Shown piece after piece: positions 20,242 through 28,139 of a stretch of DNA of 28,755 nucleotides. The DNA is from a virus. The position numbers were made by a program, and so were the translations under genes. Below the pieces are notes generated by a model. The model was not told the origin of the DNA, made no database searches, and worked only from the letters and a program-made list of their open reading frames with translations. The stretch lies in the IMG/VR virus record IMGVR_UViG_3300003690_000070, positions 1 through 28,755 of that record, one strand, 5' to 3'. Each line of letters begins with the position of its first letter. The first letter of the stretch is position 1.

Positions 20242-20490
20242 ATGGCTTTCAAGCAAGAGCGTCCTGGCGTCTGGTACAACAGGGCCGCACAGGGCGGCGA
20301 CATCTTCAAGGTTGTCCGACCACCGCAGGGGACTGGCCTATTGGCGGCCCCTCGGTACGCCATAGATGAACCGATAATCGAACCCGACGACATGGACCCG
20401 TTGCCTATCAAGATGCCCAACGCCGAGCAGGTGGCTGCGTTGCTGACGGACGTGCGGACCGTCGAGGAAGAGGCGTCCTTTGTCGATTAA
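20242..20490 (+). CDS. small phage protein of unknown function (82 aa)
   Basis: The start is fixed by AAAGGGG within the preceding hairpin. The sequence MAFKQERPGVWYNRAAQGGD, then FKVVRPPQGTGLLAAPRYAI, is followed by an acidic end (PDDMDPLPIKMPNAEQVAAL). I do not recognise it. It overlaps the start of the SAF-domain gene by 11 bases, which suggests coupled expression with the accessory cassette. Confidence 0.6.
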   Translation: MAFKQERPGVWYNRAAQGGDIFKVVRPPQGTGLLAAPRYAIDEPIIEPDDMDPLPIKMPNAEQVAALLTDVRTVEEEASFVD

Positions 20491-21094
20491 GAAACCCCTT
20501 GCGTTCTTCTTCGGCAAATATCGGTTCGCCTGGATTGATATGGCTAGGAGTCCGTTTATCATTGAGGTTGGGTTCGGCATCCCTAGAATAGTTCGGGTCG
20601 AGTTCCATTGGCTCCGTAAGGGAGCTACCGCACCCCGCAGAGTCAGGGTAGGCATACTTGGCCGTTGGAGCCGACGAAACGAAGAGGGGTGGCCTCTGAT
20701 TTACCTATGGGATTTGTGGTGGGTTGACTGGCATATTCTCGGCCCTGCTCCTTTTTGTGTATCTGGGCATTTTATTCAGGACTGGATGCACCTTGGATTT
20801 ATCCAGAACGTACGCTGGCGGTTAAACGGTGCGCATCGGAGGCGACATGAAGCAGCAAGACTCCTGGCGGCGTCCTACACCCTGGAGCGGCAGAAGAAGC
20901 TCGTCTGGGCCAAGACTGTTATCGCAGGCGATAGGCTAACTCGTGAACATTTTGCCATTCTCTCGCCAGGCGATGGTATTGCACCGTGGCAGATGGATAG
21001 ACTCATAGGTGGCAAAGCTGTTTGCGACTCTCAGGCAAACATGGATGTGACCTGGGAGGCTGTCATGACTAACCGAGAGGTGGTTCATGCCTAA
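20480..21094 (+). CDS. protein with a C-terminal NeuB-type SAF domain (204 aa)
   Basis: The TTG start has a purine-rich AGGAAGAGG upstream. Residues about 138-197 form a SAF (antifreeze-like) domain: VWAKTVIAGDRLTREHFAIL, then SPGDGIAPWQMDRLIGGKAV. The PGxGIxP motif is the signature of the C-terminal substrate-closing domain of sialic, legionaminic and pseudaminic acid synthases. The catalytic TIM barrel of those enzymes is absent. The N-terminal 130 residues are Trp/Arg/Phe-rich and unrecognised. It overlaps the cytidylyltransferase gene by eight bases, so a linked role in nonulosonic-acid chemistry is likely, but its activity is unknown. Confidence 0.7.
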   Translation: MSIKKPLAFFFGKYRFAWIDMARSPFIIEVGFGIPRIVRVEFHWLRKGATAPRRVRVGILGRWSRRNEEGWPLIYLWDLWWVDWHILGPAPFCVSGHFIQDWMHLGFIQNVRWRLNGAHRRRHEAARLLAASYTLERQKKLVWAKTVIAGDRLTREHFAILSPGDGIAPWQMDRLIGGKAVCDSQANMDVTWEAVMTNREVVHA

Positions 21095-21857
21095 CCCGTC
21101 GATAGTCGCGCTGATACCGGCCCGTGCGGAGAGCAAAAGGGTGCCTGGCAAGAACACGCGCCTGCTGGGCGGGCACCCCCTGCTGGCCTGGAGCATCGCC
21201 ACGGCGCGGGAGAGTGGGATATTCGGGGAGATCGTGGTTTCTACCGAGTCGGCAGAGATTGCTGACATGGCAGAGCGTTATGGCGCTTACACCATTGAGC
21301 GGCCAGCCGCGTTTGCAACTGACACCTCCCCGGATATTGAGTGGGTAAGGCACGCTATGGCGACTGTAGACTACGCGGCCTTCGCCATCCTGCGGCCTAC
21401 CAGCCCGTTCAGGACGGCAGAGACGATACGGTTTGCTTGGACGATGTTGCAGGGGGATACGGCTCATGCGGATTCGATCCGTGCTGTCGAGAAGTGCGGC
21501 CAGCATCCGTACAAGATGTGGACGGTTAACAAGCAGCGAGATCGAATAATTCCGCTGCATCCTGCCGCGCGTGGCGAACACCCCTGGCACTCCAGCCAGT
21601 ACCAGGCGCTGCCGGAGATATACGTCCAGAACAGTAGCCTGGAGATAGCCTGGACGCGGGTGCTGGACGGCGACCAGGCCCAAGCGGGCAACATCGTCAT
21701 GCCCTTCTTCACGGATGGCTACGAAGGGCTGGCCATCGACTACCCCCGCGACTTCGAGTACGCCGAGTTATTGCTGTCTCAGGGGAAAGTGACGTTGCCG
21801 CAACTGCTTGCTGGGCATAAAAAGCCCGTTGAGATACCCCATTACAACGAAGCCTAG
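21087..21857 (+). CDS. CMP-nonulosonate (N-acylneuraminate-type) cytidylyltransferase (256 aa)
   Basis: The enzyme joins CTP and a nonulosonic acid (sialic, legionaminic or pseudaminic type) to give the CMP-sugar donor. The nucleotide-binding start IPARAESKRVPGKNTRLLGG (residues 10-29) then HPLLAWSI is diagnostic. VVSTESAEIADMAERYGA and ILRPTSPFRTAETI follow in family order, as does the C-terminal YEGLAIDYPRDFEYAELLL with the metal-site Asp region. Length is close to the usual 225-235 plus a short tail. The exact sugar cannot be told. It lies between the SAF-domain gene and a transferase-like gene. Confidence 0.88.
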   Translation: MPNPSIVALIPARAESKRVPGKNTRLLGGHPLLAWSIATARESGIFGEIVVSTESAEIADMAERYGAYTIERPAAFATDTSPDIEWVRHAMATVDYAAFAILRPTSPFRTAETIRFAWTMLQGDTAHADSIRAVEKCGQHPYKMWTVNKQRDRIIPLHPAARGEHPWHSSQYQALPEIYVQNSSLEIAWTRVLDGDQAQAGNIVMPFFTDGYEGLAIDYPRDFEYAELLLSQGKVTLPQLLAGHKKPVEIPHYNEA

Positions 21858-21880
21858 TACAGGGAAGGGGTGGCTACGAT

Positions 21881-22480
21881 ATGACTCGTAAAGTCTGCCT
21901 CCTTGGCTTTGCCGGGCCGTCGAACCGCTGGGCTAACAGCCTTGACTCGGACGTTGAGGTGTGGGCTATGAATATGTGTCACAGGTTCCTGCTCCCAGGC
22001 AAGGCGAGTCGCTGGTTTCAGATGCATCATCGGATGCACAACGCCGAGAACGGCGAACCGCCAGGGCACTTCGGCAGGCCGCTGGACCACGACGAGTTCC
22101 TTCAGAGCGCTGCCATTCCGGTCTACATGCAGGAAGTGGACCCGCTGATACCGACCAGCGTGCGATACCCCCTGGAGGCTATCACGGCGCACTGGAGGCC
22201 TTATTTCACCAGCACCCTGCCCTACATGATCGCCCTGGCCCTACACGAGGGCGTGGACGAGCTGGGGCTGCTGGGCATCTACCTCAACACGTCCGTTGAG
22301 TACAGGGACCACCGCCCGTGTGTGGAATACTGGCTGGGCGTGGCTGAGGGCCTGGGCGTGTCGGTCCTACTGCCGGAGGACTGTGACTTGGTGGAGTCCC
22401 CGCTGTACGGGTATAATCTGACAGATCAGGTGGACCCTGCGGCAGGGCTGACGCTGAAATCGGTCGAGGTAGTGGGATGA
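21881..22480 (+). CDS. DUF115/GT42-like phage protein, candidate glycosyltransferase (199 aa)
   Basis: GGGGTGG precedes the ATG. The N-terminus VCLLGFAGPSNRWANS has a Rossmann-like loop, followed by EVWAMNMCHRFLLPGKASRW and FQMHHRMHN. The block FTSTLPYMIALALHEGVDEL, then GLLGIYLN, resembles the motif region of DUF115 (MptE-like) and GT42 sialyltransferase-type proteins, where TSG-x-YM-x-A-x-AxxxG precedes IxLxGID. Here the second part is GIYLN rather than GID. Position after the cytidylyltransferase supports a transferase that uses the CMP-sugar. Many phages carry this protein alone, without known function. Confidence 0.55.
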   Translation: MTRKVCLLGFAGPSNRWANSLDSDVEVWAMNMCHRFLLPGKASRWFQMHHRMHNAENGEPPGHFGRPLDHDEFLQSAAIPVYMQEVDPLIPTSVRYPLEAITAHWRPYFTSTLPYMIALALHEGVDELGLLGIYLNTSVEYRDHRPCVEYWLGVAEGLGVSVLLPEDCDLVESPLYGYNLTDQVDPAAGLTLKSVEVVG

Positions 22481-22734
22481 ACAGGAACGGCCATGCTCCC
22501 GTGACGACCGAGGCGGTGCTGTTGAAGTCGGCGGTGGACGCTGACCTCGACTGCTGGGGCAAGATGGTCGAGGGGATGCAGGAGCAGGCTCGTCAACTTG
22601 TGCCCGGCGTCCTGGTCGGGAAAGAGGTAAAGAGCCGTCTCTGTCTCAGTTGCAGTGTCGAGCGGCACGGTCGAGCGCTCGTTGTCTTCCCCGACGAGCA
22701 TTATCACCTGAGTTTGGACGTGATCGGTGTCTGA
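22477..22734 (+). CDS. small phage protein of unknown function (85 aa)
   Basis: The ATG overlaps the previous stop (ATGA). It reads MNRNGHAPVTTEAVLLKSAV and DLDCWGKMVEGMQEQARQLV, later RLCLSCSVERHGRALVVFPD. A CxxC occurs but no second pair. Not recognised. It is coupled to the accessory cassette on one side and to the 124-aa gene on the other. Confidence 0.55.
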   Translation: MNRNGHAPVTTEAVLLKSAVDADLDCWGKMVEGMQEQARQLVPGVLVGKEVKSRLCLSCSVERHGRALVVFPDEHYHLSLDVIGV

Positions 22735-23101
22735 GCAAGACCTAAACGGCTACCTTTGGACGCCCGACAACATGGCCCACACGGCGGTTGACGACATCGT
22801 GGTGCGGCAACAGAACGAGGTGGCCACGGCGGTTACCTTTGCCTTTGAGTTCCACTACAAGGGGAAGGCGCATAAGGTTCAGGTGGTGGCCGAGTCGGAC
22901 GTGTCGCGGGCTCAGGTGGAGGATAGCGCGGCCAAGGTCGCTGAGAAGTGGATGCGGGAGATTGACGAGAAGGAGAGCAAGCGGCCTCCGACGGAAGACG
23001 AGAGAAAGCAGATCGGCAAGTCGATGAACGAGTTTCTGCAACACGCCAGGAGGCGGCGGCAGTCGAGCAACGGAAGGCTATTTTATCCGGGGGTGCATTG
23101 A
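22727..23101 (+). CDS. charged phage protein of unknown function (124 aa)
   Basis: GTG start, overlapping the previous gene by eight bases. The middle (TAVTFAFEFHYKGKAHKVQV) suggests beta strands. The C-terminal half is strongly charged and helical (AAKVAEKWMREIDEKESKRP), with an Arg-rich end ARRRRQSSNG. Function not recognised. Its TGA overlaps the ATG of the beta-helix gene. Confidence 0.55.
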   Translation: MSEQDLNGYLWTPDNMAHTAVDDIVVRQQNEVATAVTFAFEFHYKGKAHKVQVVAESDVSRAQVEDSAAKVAEKWMREIDEKESKRPPTEDERKQIGKSMNEFLQHARRRRQSSNGRLFYPGVH

Positions 23102-24036
23102 TGGTAATCCCGCAGCTATTCGTCAAAGTTGTTTCCTCTGGGGAGCAGCTTCAGGTAAAAGGCATTAATGAAGCCTTCGACGGCGTTGTGGATGTCGGCG
23201 GGTCCGGCACATTTGAGACCATTCAAGCTGCCGATGACGCGTTGGACTCAGGGGCTTACGCCCTGTGGGTGAAGACGGGCACCTATTCCGCTGGCTTCAC
23301 GGTCTCTACTAACAACGCCTACATCTTCGTGGAGCCAGGGACGGTAATCGAAGCTGCCATCACCCTGTCTGGGAACAACATCACGCTTGTTCTGGGTGCT
23401 GGCTGCGATATACAAGGAATCATTACCTTATCAGGGGCCAACTGCTCTCTGACCTGCCAAAACGGTGTGGATACTGATGGATTGGTCATGTCCGGAGCCT
23501 TTGGTTTCCATGACGGGGGTGGCTGGGAGACGATCCATCAGGGAGGGACAGCCAATGATGCCATCGCTATATCGGGTACGGACTGTGTCGTGCAGCACTG
23601 TGCCGCTCAAACCACGACGGGCGGCGGGAACAGCTTTGAAGGGGTGGCTTACTCAGCGGCCCGCATCTCCATAATAGCGGTCAAGGTAATCGACTCAGAC
23701 AACGAGGGTATCCAAGGACAGCCGGGAGGTAATGATATCTATATTGCTGGCTGTGTGATTCTAGGTGCTGATGGCAACGGCATGACTATACAAGGGGCCA
23801 GGGCCAGGGTTATCGGCAACTACATTATCGCTGCTGGGGCTGACGGTATCAATCTAGCGGCTAGCGCGGACGATTCGACCGTTATTGGGAACATTGTCCG
23901 CGATCAGGGTGCCCAGCCGATTGACATAGACGTTAACGGAGAAAACTGTGTGGTGGTTGGTAATCGCGTTGACGGCGCGGTCTCTGATAACTCGGGAACA
24001 TCAACTGTGGCGTCCAACGACGAGACAGCCTTCTAG
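23101..24036 (+). CDS. right-handed beta-helix protein, tail spike or receptor-binding candidate (311 aa)
   Basis: The ATG at 23101 overlaps the previous TGA. Sequence of the pectate-lyase-like fold: a start with FETIQAADDALDSGAYALWV and KTGTYSAGFTV, then repeating strands of about 22 residues with G-N/D-N turns. Examples are ITLSGNNITLVLGAGCDIQG, YIAGCVILGADGNGMTIQGA and NIVRDQGAQPIDIDVNGENC. Phage proteins of this type bind or cleave surface polysaccharide. No obvious catalytic acid cluster can be assigned. It follows the nonulosonic-acid cassette, so both may concern the host surface. Confidence 0.75.
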   Translation: MVIPQLFVKVVSSGEQLQVKGINEAFDGVVDVGGSGTFETIQAADDALDSGAYALWVKTGTYSAGFTVSTNNAYIFVEPGTVIEAAITLSGNNITLVLGAGCDIQGIITLSGANCSLTCQNGVDTDGLVMSGAFGFHDGGGWETIHQGGTANDAIAISGTDCVVQHCAAQTTTGGGNSFEGVAYSAARISIIAVKVIDSDNEGIQGQPGGNDIYIAGCVILGADGNGMTIQGARARVIGNYIIAAGADGINLAASADDSTVIGNIVRDQGAQPIDIDVNGENCVVVGNRVDGAVSDNSGTSTVASNDETAF

Positions 24037-24045
24037 GAGATAGGT

Positions 24046-24396
24046 ATGCCTGCGCTGACACGGATTGAACGTGGCAAGTTTACCTCGGAGCAGATTGCAC
24101 AGATAGATAGGTTCTCGGATTCACGGAGAGACGAGGCCCTGGGCGTTGATGCATCGCGTCAGAGATTCTTATCTCGCTATGTCGCCATGCCATCAGACCA
24201 GTTACGCGCAAGGGTGAATGTCCTACGCGTGTCTGGCGGCGAAGTAGAGTATGCTCCTGAGAATGACTACACGGTGACGGAGATGCAGACCATCGCCGAT
24301 GTTGGCCTAGATGGGAATAAGTGGTTGTTCCGCATACCGGAAATACTGGCTGCCGGGCCTTCGGCTGAGCAGCGCCTGACCGCAGGAGGGCTCTGA
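24046..24396 (+). CDS. small phage structural-region protein (116 aa)
   Basis: AGGAGATAGGT precedes the ATG. The protein begins MPALTRIERGKFTSEQIAQI and has FLSRYVAMPSDQLRARVNVL. It looks soluble and mixed alpha/beta. Not recognised; its place among tail genes suggests a virion or assembly role. It ends TGATG with the next gene. Confidence 0.6.
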   Translation: MPALTRIERGKFTSEQIAQIDRFSDSRRDEALGVDASRQRFLSRYVAMPSDQLRARVNVLRVSGGEVEYAPENDYTVTEMQTIADVGLDGNKWLFRIPEILAAGPSAEQRLTAGGL

Positions 24397-24485
24397 TGCC
24401 GCGTCATCCAGCGAGGAAGATACAGAGCGTGCCGAAGCCGAAGAAGCCCAAGGCGAGTAGTCATCGGCGCAAGGGCAAGAAGTAG
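24396..24485 (+). CDS. very basic 29-aa peptide
   Basis: AGGAGGG lies before the ATG, which overlaps the preceding TGA. The peptide starts MPRHPARKIQSVPKPKKPKA and ends SSHRRKGKK: nearly half Lys/Arg/His. The strong ribosome-binding site supports translation. A nucleic-acid-binding or charge-neutralising virion peptide is possible. Confidence 0.55.
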   Translation: MPRHPARKIQSVPKPKKPKASSHRRKGKK

Positions 24486-24492
24486 GTAGCTC

Positions 24493-25680
24493 ATGGTCGT
24501 CGCAGACCGGACCCGTCTCCAGATCGAGACTGCTATTGGGTACAACCTCGCCGCGATCTTCGAGGGCTCGTGGACTAGCACCACGTCCGCCACGGTCAAC
24601 ACCGACACGAAGATCAAGTCTCCTGCCGATGGTTCCAACGGCAAGTGGCTGCACCCTACGAGCGGCGAAGAAGCTGGCGAGATCGTTCGTGTTACCGACG
24701 ACAACGGGTCTGGGCAGCTTACCCACGACGCATTCGTCGGCGGCACCCCGTCGTCCGGAGAGACCTACGTGCTCTGGGACGAGCGTTACCGCCCCGACGC
24801 TATCTACGGCTTCATCAACGAGGCCATCCTAACCCTGTACGGACGGGCCTACGACCCTGACGAGAACATCACCCTGTTCGCAGACGGGGTGCAGACTCGC
24901 TTCGATATACCGACCGGCTTCTCGATGATAAACGGGCTGTATTACCGATCCAGTTTTAGCGCCAAGCTCATCAGTAGCGCTGACTCTGCGTGGACCGCTG
25001 GCAGCAACGTTACTGTGGCAACCGACGACAAACTCAAGAAGCGGGGTAAGTCCAATAAGCTGATGCTGGCTGCTGGCGTGTCGGCTGGAGACGTGGTCGC
25101 TTATGAGGACATCGCCTCCATTGACCTCTCCGATTTCACCCACGTCGAATGGTGGGCCAGGTGCAGCAAGACGACTGAGGCGGCAGACCTGAAGCTGCTG
25201 CTGGACAACACGGCGGCGTCCGTGTCGCCCATTGAGTTACTAAGCTTCCCCATACTTACCGCTGATGCCTGGCTCTTCATCCGAGTGGCACTTGCCAAGG
25301 CGGACGAGGATACCGCGATCATATCGGTGGGCATCGAGGATGACGTAGACATTACAGGTGCCGAGACGGTCTGGATAGACGATGTCGTAGCTACGCACAA
25401 TGACGAGGCCATCTGGACCCCGGTGCCTCGGCGCCTCTGGTACATCGACAAGAACGCACGCGACCTGGTGCTCACCAACGCGGGGCGGACCCTGATTGGC
25501 TACGCCCTGCTGAAGATCGTTGGCGGGGACGAGCCGACACTGCTGACGGCAGACGGGAACATCAACGAGATCAGCGACGAGTATGTGATCGCCAAGGCGA
25601 CCGCGCTGGCGCTGTCTGCGATGGGACCGCGAGACGAGCGCACAGAACGGGCGATAACGCGCTGGGACTGCCGATGCTGA
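24493..25680 (+). CDS. phage structural protein, neck or tail adaptor candidate (395 aa)
   Basis: The N-terminal region includes RTRLQIETAIGYNLAAIFEG and a DDNGSGQLTHDAFVGGTPSS segment. A helical DAIYGFINEAILTLYGRAYD resembles tail-adaptor-type proteins of environmental phages. Residues about 165-300 form a carbohydrate-binding-module-like beta sandwich (FTHVEWWARCSKTTEAADLK), and a helical end returns (TNAGRTLIGYALLKIVGGDE). It is probably part of the head-tail connection or fibre. Annotation is by fold impression and position only. Confidence 0.55.
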   Translation: MVVADRTRLQIETAIGYNLAAIFEGSWTSTTSATVNTDTKIKSPADGSNGKWLHPTSGEEAGEIVRVTDDNGSGQLTHDAFVGGTPSSGETYVLWDERYRPDAIYGFINEAILTLYGRAYDPDENITLFADGVQTRFDIPTGFSMINGLYYRSSFSAKLISSADSAWTAGSNVTVATDDKLKKRGKSNKLMLAAGVSAGDVVAYEDIASIDLSDFTHVEWWARCSKTTEAADLKLLLDNTAASVSPIELLSFPILTADAWLFIRVALAKADEDTAIISVGIEDDVDITGAETVWIDDVVATHNDEAIWTPVPRRLWYIDKNARDLVLTNAGRTLIGYALLKIVGGDEPTLLTADGNINEISDEYVIAKATALALSAMGPRDERTERAITRWDCRC

Positions 25681-25706
25681 CGAACGTCCGTGAAATTGTC
25701 TAAGCG

Positions 25707-27509
25707 ATGACCACCAGGGTCAGCACGCCTCAGACCGTCTCGATCAATAATGAGTCATATCGACTCGCCGAGGACACTCGTGTCCACCGTCGGCTCTCTT
25801 CCCAGTATCCCCAGAAGGTTGTCTTCGGTGACGTAGACAAGGATTCCAACCCGCGTAGCTCGGTCATTATTTGGGACGATTTTACTGATGGAGTCGGCCT
25901 TTATGTAACAGATGGCCGCGAAGGCTTGAAACGGTCTCAATGGAGTAGTCTCGATACCCAATACAAAGGTCATTTAATTCTCCCGCCCGAGGATTTCCAG
26001 GCGGCAGACCCAGGCGTGACTGGCTCGGTAGACGAGATCAATGAACTGGCAGGAATATTATATCTTGCACTAGTTGGTGGCACCGACGCTTACTCGTGGA
26101 CTCCAAGCGACGACACATGGAGCAGCAAGCTTCACGACTTCCCAGCCCAAGTCACGGACTCGCTGCACTTCACGCTAGCAGGGACTGCATATGTCGCTTT
26201 CGCCCACACGGGAGGGTTTACTTACACCTCTGACGGCAGTACCTGGACTGACGACACGACTGACGCGCTACATCTTGCCTTCTGGGATGATCGGCTCTGG
26301 GGCATCGATAATGCTGGGCAACTCTGGTTCTCAACCACCATCGGAACAGAGGTCAACGATGCCCAACTGCCGCTCCCCGCTGGTTATGTGAATGGCCTTT
26401 TCACAGGGCCTGATGCCCAAGGGAACGAAATCCTCTACGCTGCTACGGAAGTCGGTCTCTATGCACATGACGCAGCGAACTCACGATTTGTCCGAACGGG
26501 GGTGCAGTTTCCTCAAAACACCACGGCCGGGAAGGCAGCGACAGCTTGGAATGGCGAGATATACATCTCTCCAGGAGGCATGGCAGTTTATCGGTATAAC
26601 CCACTAAGAGGGGTGTTTCTATCAGTAGGGCTTGATAGAGATGCAGGGCTCCCGAGTAATTTCCGTGGGGATATTGAGCGCCTTATTCCAGTCCATAATG
26701 GACTACTTGCCGTTCAGGTAGATGCTACCAGTGACAGCATTTGGTTATATAATGGGCGAGGATGGCATTTTATAAACCAAGAAGGCGCAGATATAGAAAG
26801 TGCCCATGCCAGCGATGTCAATGGCACTTATCGCATCTATTATGCCCGGCTTAATCGTCTTCGTTACCGCGAACTGCGTACTGGCTTCGTAAACCCTGAT
26901 GAAGATACAATCACGTATGACCAAATAACCGCTACGCGCCATTTAATAACTCCCTGGTTTAACGCCGGTCAGAATGAGATTGACAAGACGGCGATCCGAT
27001 GCCGTATCGACTGCACTGATATGGATAGCAACCATACGGTCCAAGTCCATTATCGTTTGGACTATGGTTCGAGCTATGAATCTACTTCATTCACGGTAAC
27101 TTCCAATGGCGTGACAACTCGTACCTTTCCAAATCTTGGTAATAGTAATTCTGAGGCAGGATCGGCCTTTCGGGCTATACAGTTCCGGTTTATTCTAAGC
27201 AGCAGCGTGACAAACACACAAAGCCCGAACGTGAAATCATTTAGCCTGGAGTGGCGTCGGAAGATACCAGCGAAGTGGGCCTTCACCATAGACATCGACC
27301 ACCGTGAAAACATTGAGAACCGCACGCCGGAGACGCAACTGGATGACCTCCGCACGGCTATTGAGAGCAGCACGCTGGTGGAGCTATCGTACCGTGACAG
27401 GGAGGATAATGCCGAGAACTACTACGTGGATATTCTGAACGCCGAGATCATCGAAGAGACTGGCAACGAGTTTGAAGGTGTGACCAGGCTCACGGCAGTG
27501 GAGATGTAG
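25707..27509 (+). CDS. beta-propeller-like tail protein (600 aa)
   Basis: Repeating blade-like units are visible between residues about 110 and 330: ILYLALVGGTDAYSWTPSDD, GTAYVAFAHTGGFTYTSDGS, LAFWDDRLWGIDNAGQLWFS, and later NGLLAVQVDATSDSIWLYNG. The C-terminal part is beta-rich (FRAIQFRFILSSSVTNTQSP) and ends with an RTPETQLDDLRTAI helix. This architecture is common in phage tail and fibre proteins; no enzymatic motif is assigned. The middle is more AT-rich than the ends. No good ribosome-binding site precedes the ATG. Confidence 0.6.
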   Translation: MTTRVSTPQTVSINNESYRLAEDTRVHRRLSSQYPQKVVFGDVDKDSNPRSSVIIWDDFTDGVGLYVTDGREGLKRSQWSSLDTQYKGHLILPPEDFQAADPGVTGSVDEINELAGILYLALVGGTDAYSWTPSDDTWSSKLHDFPAQVTDSLHFTLAGTAYVAFAHTGGFTYTSDGSTWTDDTTDALHLAFWDDRLWGIDNAGQLWFSTTIGTEVNDAQLPLPAGYVNGLFTGPDAQGNEILYAATEVGLYAHDAANSRFVRTGVQFPQNTTAGKAATAWNGEIYISPGGMAVYRYNPLRGVFLSVGLDRDAGLPSNFRGDIERLIPVHNGLLAVQVDATSDSIWLYNGRGWHFINQEGADIESAHASDVNGTYRIYYARLNRLRYRELRTGFVNPDEDTITYDQITATRHLITPWFNAGQNEIDKTAIRCRIDCTDMDSNHTVQVHYRLDYGSSYESTSFTVTSNGVTTRTFPNLGNSNSEAGSAFRAIQFRFILSSSVTNTQSPNVKSFSLEWRRKIPAKWAFTIDIDHRENIENRTPETQLDDLRTAIESSTLVELSYRDREDNAENYYVDILNAEIIEETGNEFEGVTRLTAVEM

Positions 27510-27824
27510 ATGTCCCACTCCAGTGTCGCGACGACAAATGTGCCCTCTGCTGGAACTCGTGTTCAACTCTCCACGGGAACACGCCGCGTCACGAGAATAT
27601 ATTTCAAGGCTCATGAGGGTAACACTAGTGACGTGTACTTCGGAGACAGCACCGTCTCCAGCACGAACGGCATCTCGCTTGACCAAGCGAGACCGGGGAC
27701 GGATTTCCAAGTGGTCGACATCAGCCCCTCCAGCGAGAGTGAGGACTTCTGGTGGGTTGATGCTGCCACCACTGGCGACAAGTTGGACTGGTATATGGTG
27801 TACGTAGAAGCCCATAGTCGATGA
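27510..27824 (+). CDS. small phage structural protein (104 aa)
   Basis: The ATG follows the previous stop without a gap. Beta-rich sequence: AGTRVQLSTGTRRVTRIYFK, then SDVYFGDSTVSSTNGISLDQ, ending DKLDWYMVYVEAHSR. It resembles small virion proteins that report a property of the tail or fibre in environmental phages. Function unknown. Confidence 0.6.
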   Translation: MSHSSVATTNVPSAGTRVQLSTGTRRVTRIYFKAHEGNTSDVYFGDSTVSSTNGISLDQARPGTDFQVVDISPSSESEDFWWVDAATTGDKLDWYMVYVEAHSR

Positions 27825-27959
27825 GCCGCTCAAGGAACCTGGCGATCTGAACTCCGTATCTCCACCTACGTACCGAACCTATCTCCACGGATGTGCCCTG
27901 TGGGATACTTCCTACGAGATGAACCGAATTGTACTGAGGGTCCACGGGCGGGAGTCAAG
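27825..27959 (+). other. spacer of 135 bases with an unstarted reading frame
   Basis: No well-started gene is seen. One frame from 27823 to 27975 (EPLKEPGDLNSVSPPTYRTY, then LHGCALWDTSYEMNRIV) is protein-like but has no ATG, GTG or TTG before an internal ATG. It may be a remnant, or the continuation of the preceding gene after a frame change. Confidence 0.3.
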
Positions 27960-28135
27960 ATGCAAGACCCTATAGAGAGCTTCCGCGAGTACGTCAGGGG
28001 AGAGTTCGGCTACATTCGCAGCAAGCTCGACGACACCTACGACCACATCGAGGCGCTGAACGTGGGGGGCTAATAGCCTCGATTGCAGCGGGGGCGGCGA
28101 TGGCAGTGGCATGGTTCCGCATCAGCGGGGATTGA
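27960..28135 (+). CDS. small protein with probable -1 frameshift to a membrane tail (37 aa or 58 aa)
   Basis: GGGAG precedes the ATG. The zero frame gives MQDPIESFREYVRGEFGYIR, then SKLDDTYDHIEALNVGG, and stops at TAA 28071-28073. At 28064-28070 lies G-GGG-GGC in the right phase for -1 slippage directly before the stop. The -1 frame continues LIASIAAGAAMAVAWFRISG to TGA at 28133-28135, adding a single hydrophobic segment. The long form would be a charged helix plus a membrane anchor, reminiscent of small XhlA-like phage membrane proteins. A G-run length error giving one ordinary gene is the alternative. Confidence 0.55.
28064..28070 (+). promoter_or_regulatory. candidate -1 ribosomal frameshift site G-GGG-GGC
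   Basis: The X-XXY-YYZ heptamer is in phase, the stop codon follows at once, and a GAGG at 28050-28053 lies 10 bases upstream, a distance at which Shine-Dalgarno-like sequences stimulate -1 shifting. No strong downstream hairpin is evident. Confidence 0.5.
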
Positions 28136-28139
28136 GATA

